Assembly (NCBI GenBank): GCA_947176325.1
Contig: CAMWQD010000041.1
Location: 1 to 8,916, forward strand
Reading direction: 5' to 3'
DNA from: an uncultured Bacteroidales bacterium
GTDB lineage: Bacteria; Bacteroidota; Bacteroidia; Bacteroidales; P3
Length of the DNA: 8,916 bases
The translations under genes and the position numbers were made by a program. The stretch's first letter is position 1. Each line of letters starts with the position of its first letter. Under the pieces are notes generated by a model. It saw nothing but the letters and a program-made list of their open reading frames with translations, was not told where the DNA came from and did no database searches. Shown here piece after piece: positions 6,877 through 8,916 of the stretch.

Positions 6877-7752
6877 TTATAATTTGCTGAACATGGTGAT
6901 CAAGGGTTTCACATAGTCTTCCTGCGTGGAAATGGAGGTGTGCACGATGCCGTATTTGTTCATCAGCGTGTCGAAGTTTTTGTGTTCTTCGGCGCGGAAC
7001 TTGGCAAAGGCCTCGCGGTTGGCTTTCGAGGCGGTGTCTATCATGAATTCCTCTCCCGTCTCGTTGTCGTGCATACGCACCAGCCCCCAGTCGGGAAGCT
7101 CCCGCTCCAAGGGGTCGTACACCTGCAAGGCCACGATTTCGTGCGCCTTTCCGGCAATCTTGAGCGCGTCTTCGTAGCGGCTGTCCATGAAATCCGACAA
7201 CACAAAGGCCGAACTCTTGCGTTTCTGCACATTGCGCAGGAATTTGAGCGCCTGCCCGATGTCGGTGCCCGGGTGTTTCGGCTCAAAATTCACCAACTCG
7301 CGTATGATGTGCAGAAGATGCGTGCGTCCCTTTTGCGGAGGAATGTATTTCTCCACTTCCGAACTGAAGAAAATCGCCCCCACCTTGTCGTTGTTCTGCG
7401 CGGCCGAGAAAGCGAGGATAGCGGCGATTTCACTGATGGATTCGCGTTTGGAGCCTCCTTTCTTGTCCGTACCGCTGCCGAACTCGCCCGATGCGCTCAC
7501 ATCGACAAGCAACATCACCGTCAGCTCGCGTTCTTCTTCGAATACCTTTACATAAGGATGGTTGAAGCGGGCGGTGACTTTCCAATCGATAAAGCGCACG
7601 TCGTCTCCGTATTGATATTCGCGCACTTCGCTGAAAGCCATGCCGCGCCCCTTGAACGCGCTGTGGTATTGTCCGGAAAAAATCTGTCTCGACAAGGCTT
7701 TCGTCTTGATTTCGATTTTCCGGACTTTCTTCAATAATTCCGATGTTTCCAT
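6877..7752 (-). CDS. DUF58 protein with soluble VWA-type domain
   Basis: A 291-residue protein with no signal peptide or membrane span, so cytoplasmic. The DUF58 signature REYQYGDDVRFIDWKVTAR is at 44-62, with GRGMAFSEVREY just before it. The rest is a VWA-like fold with an intact MIDAS set: D84, S86, S88 in VDVSASG, T163 in PGTDIGQAL and D187 in VLSDFMD. Length and order are those of the short DUF58 proteins encoded next to moxR genes. By family analogy with MoxR-VWA pairs such as RavA-ViaA, it is a probable partner or adaptor of the adjacent ATPase; this is inference. A Gly/Lys-rich loop at about 91-103 (GSGTDKKGGSKRES) interrupts the domain after the MIDAS motif and may be a flexible insert. 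The ATG start at 7752 is 31 bases after the moxR stop, the widest gap inside the operon, and the protein starts with the helical METSELLKKVRKIEIKTK typical of this family. Confidence 0.93.
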   Translation of the reverse strand: METSELLKKVRKIEIKTKALSRQIFSGQYHSAFKGRGMAFSEVREYQYGDDVRFIDWKVTARFNHPYVKVFEEERELTVMLLVDVSASGEFGSGTDKKGGSKRESISEIAAILAFSAAQNNDKVGAIFFSSEVEKYIPPQKGRTHLLHIIRELVNFEPKHPGTDIGQALKFLRNVQKRKSSAFVLSDFMDSRYEDALKIAGKAHEIVALQVYDPLERELPDWGLVRMHDNETGEEFMIDTASKANREAFAKFRAEEHKNFDTLMNKYGIVHTSISTQEDYVKPLITMFSKL

Positions 7753-7783
7753 AGCGAAACGATTTTAGGCCTTGCGGCAAAAA

Positions 7784-8779
7784 TCAAGGCACCTCCACCG
7801 TATTGAGGATTTCGCCCAAAATGTCTTCCGAACGGACGTTTTCGGCTTCGGCCTCGTAGCTGAGCCCGATACGGTGACGCATCACGTCGAAGCACACCGC
7901 GCGCACGTCTTCGGGAATCACGTAGCCCCTGCGCTTGATGAAGGCGTAGGCTTTCGAGGCCAGCGCCAGGTTGATGCCCGCACGGGGCGAAGCGCCGAAC
8001 GAAATCATATTGCTGAACTTGGCGAGCTTGTATTGCTCGGGGTAGCGCGTGGCGAAGACGATGTCGGTGATATAGTTCTCTATCTTCTCGTCCACATATA
8101 CCTCGCGGGTAAGCTCGCGGGCGCGGATGATGTCCTGCACGTTGATGATTTTGTTAATCTGCGTCTTCTCGTTGGTGATGTTCTGACGGATGATGAGCTT
8201 TTCCTCGTCTTTCTTGGGATAGCCAATCACCACCTTCATCATGAAACGGTCTACCTGCGCTTCGGGAAGCGGATAGGTACCTTCCTGTTCGATAGGGTTT
8301 TGAGTGGCGAGAACCAAAAACGGGTCTTCGAGCTTGTAGGTTTCCTCGCCTATCGTCACCTGCTTTTCCTGCATGGCTTCCAACAGCGCACTCTGCACCT
8401 TGGCCGGGGCGCGGTTGATTTCGTCGGCCAGAATGAAGTTGGCGAAAACCGGGCCCTTGCGGGTGGTGAACTTCTCGTCTTTCTGGCTGTAGATTTGCGT
8501 GCCGATGAGGTCGGCGGGCAAGAGGTCGGGCGTGAACTGGATGCGGCTGAACTTGGCATCCACCGCCGTGGCCAGCGTTTTGATAGCGAGGGTTTTCGCA
8601 AGCCCCGGAACGCCCTCCAGCAAAATGTGTCCGTTGGCCAAAAGACCGATAAGCAGACGCTCCACCATGTCTTTCTGCCCTACGATGTTCTTCTTCATCT
8701 CCAACGAGAGAAGGTCGATGAACGCGCTTTCCCGCTGGATTTTCTCATTGATTTCTTTGATGTCGACTTGTTCTGTCAT
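7784..8779 (-). CDS. moxR: MoxR-family AAA+ ATPase
   Basis: A 331-residue cytoplasmic AAA+ protein of normal MoxR length. Visible motifs: conserved NIVGQ at 31-35, Walker A GVPGLAKT (56-63), Walker B FILADE with following INRAP (115-125), KVQSALLEAMQE at 127-138, sensor 1 ATQNP (158-162), LPEAQVDRF with the arginine finger at about R178, and sensor 2 GASPRA (262-267, R266). All key catalytic residues are present. MoxR ATPases act as chaperone-like remodellers, often of VWA proteins encoded beside them; here three such proteins follow. I place the start at ATG 8779. A longer frame starting with TTG at 8821 would contain the predicted promoter box (8801-8808) and its extra 14 residues do not resemble MoxR proteins. 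No Shine-Dalgarno site; the leader is A-rich (CAAAAACAACGGAT), as usual in Bacteroidetes. First gene of the operon. Confidence 0.97.
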   Translation of the reverse strand: MTEQVDIKEINEKIQRESAFIDLLSLEMKKNIVGQKDMVERLLIGLLANGHILLEGVPGLAKTLAIKTLATAVDAKFSRIQFTPDLLPADLIGTQIYSQKDEKFTTRKGPVFANFILADEINRAPAKVQSALLEAMQEKQVTIGEETYKLEDPFLVLATQNPIEQEGTYPLPEAQVDRFMMKVVIGYPKKDEEKLIIRQNITNEKTQINKIINVQDIIRARELTREVYVDEKIENYITDIVFATRYPEQYKLAKFSNMISFGASPRAGINLALASKAYAFIKRRGYVIPEDVRAVCFDVMRHRIGLSYEAEAENVRSEDILGEILNTVEVP

Positions 8780-8800
8780 ATCCGTTGTTTTTGGGATGAG

Positions 8801-8808
8801 CAAAGATA
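8801..8808 (-). promoter_or_regulatory. Probable -7 box of the bat operon promoter
   Basis: The minus strand reads TATCTTTG, an exact match to the Bacteroidetes -7 consensus TAnnTTTG. Transcription would start about 7 bases downstream, near 8793-8796, giving a leader of roughly 15 bases before the moxR ATG at 8779. No good TTTG -33 box is present at 19-22 bases; the nearest TTTG (8836-8839) is 27 bases away. The promoter may therefore be weak or dependent on a regulator binding the upstream repeats. Confidence 0.6.
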
Positions 8809-8829
8809 CATCGCAACACAATGCGAAAG

Positions 8830-8876
8830 TGTTAACAAATGTTAAAAATCCTTTCCCAAATGTTAAAAATTGTTAA
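8830..8876 (+). repeat. Four phased TGTTAA repeats in the divergent regulatory region
   Basis: TGTTAA occurs at 8830, 8840, 8861 and 8871, with start-to-start spacings of 10, 21 and 10 bases, so all four lie on one face of the helix. The 14-mer CAAATGTTAAAAAT is perfectly repeated at 8836-8849 and 8857-8870. The first copy forms the palindrome GTTAAC. The repeats sit upstream of the moxR -7 box and upstream of the rightward promoter. A regulator site or intrinsically curved A-tract DNA would both fit. Confidence 0.7.
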
Positions 8877-8880
8877 AAGA

Positions 8881-8911
8881 TTTGTTGGGATAGAACTTTG
8901 TTGTACTTTTG
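8881..8911 (+). promoter_or_regulatory. Rightward Bacteroidetes-type promoter, gene outside the window
   Basis: TTTG at 8881-8884 and TACTTTTG at 8904-8911 match the -33 (TTTG) and -7 (TAnnTTTG) consensus with a 19-base spacer, which is the normal distance. Transcription would start a few bases beyond the window edge and run right, away from moxR. This implies a divergent gene next to the operon; nothing of it is visible. Confidence 0.65.
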
Positions 8912-8916
8912 TGTCA

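Noticed and set aside
5109..6890. Plus-strand open frame of 593 codons opposite batA and the 340-residue gene
   Set aside because: It lies fully antisense to two well-supported genes; its product has no recognisable motif, and GC-rich codon use commonly leaves the opposite strand open.
8780..8821. Longer moxR starting at TTG 8821
   Set aside because: The extension would cover the TAnnTTTG box, starts with a rare codon and adds residues unlike MoxR N-termini.
7772..8845. Plus-strand open frame of 357 codons opposite moxR
   Set aside because: Antisense to an ATPase with all catalytic motifs; composition is that of a shadow frame.

Overview
The window holds one leftward (minus-strand) gene cluster that is almost gap-free from about 8779 down to 378. 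It is a complete Bat (Bacteroides aerotolerance) operon of a Bacteroidetes bacterium. The gene order, the Bacteroidetes-type promoter motifs (TAnnTTTG) and the lack of strong Shine-Dalgarno sites at most starts point to Bacteroidales. Base composition is fairly GC-rich for that order: a hand count gives 207 of 360 in batE positions 601-960. I cannot name the species.

Layout in the direction of transcription (right to left): a MoxR-type AAA+ ATPase (8779-7784); a soluble DUF58/VWA protein (7752-6877); a signal peptide/membrane protein with a DUF4381-like cytoplasmic domain (6869-5847); BatA, a membrane VWA protein (5840-4848); a BatB-BatC fusion, membrane VWA plus TPR plus Gln-rich tail (4848-3046); BatD, a large periplasmic protein with a membrane anchor (3025-1166); BatE, a TPR protein with membrane segments and an SH3b domain (1157-378). 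At the left edge, 20 bases after batE, starts a phage-type Bro-N (antirepressor-like) gene that runs out of the window (357-1). All genes are on the same strand, with spacings of -1 to 31 bases. The right end (8780-8916) is a probable divergent regulatory region. It holds a TAnnTTTG box for the operon, a full TTTG-N19-TAnnTTTG promoter pointing right out of the window, and between them four TGTTAA hexamers in helical phase.

How the genes probably work together (family knowledge plus inference): the MoxR ATPase would act as a chaperone-like remodeller on the cytoplasmic DUF58 VWA protein and perhaps on the cytoplasmic tails of the membrane proteins. BatA and BatB present VWA domains with intact MIDAS metal sites in the periplasm. 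BatC TPRs, BatD and BatE provide periplasmic interaction surfaces. The operon was linked to aerotolerance in Bacteroides fragilis, but its molecular role is still unclear.

The observations most worth checking are the BatB-BatC fusion that keeps a degenerate internal signal peptide, a perfect 15-bp hairpin exactly at that junction, the phased TGTTAA repeats in the divergent promoter region, and the similarity of architecture between the 340-residue protein and BatD.
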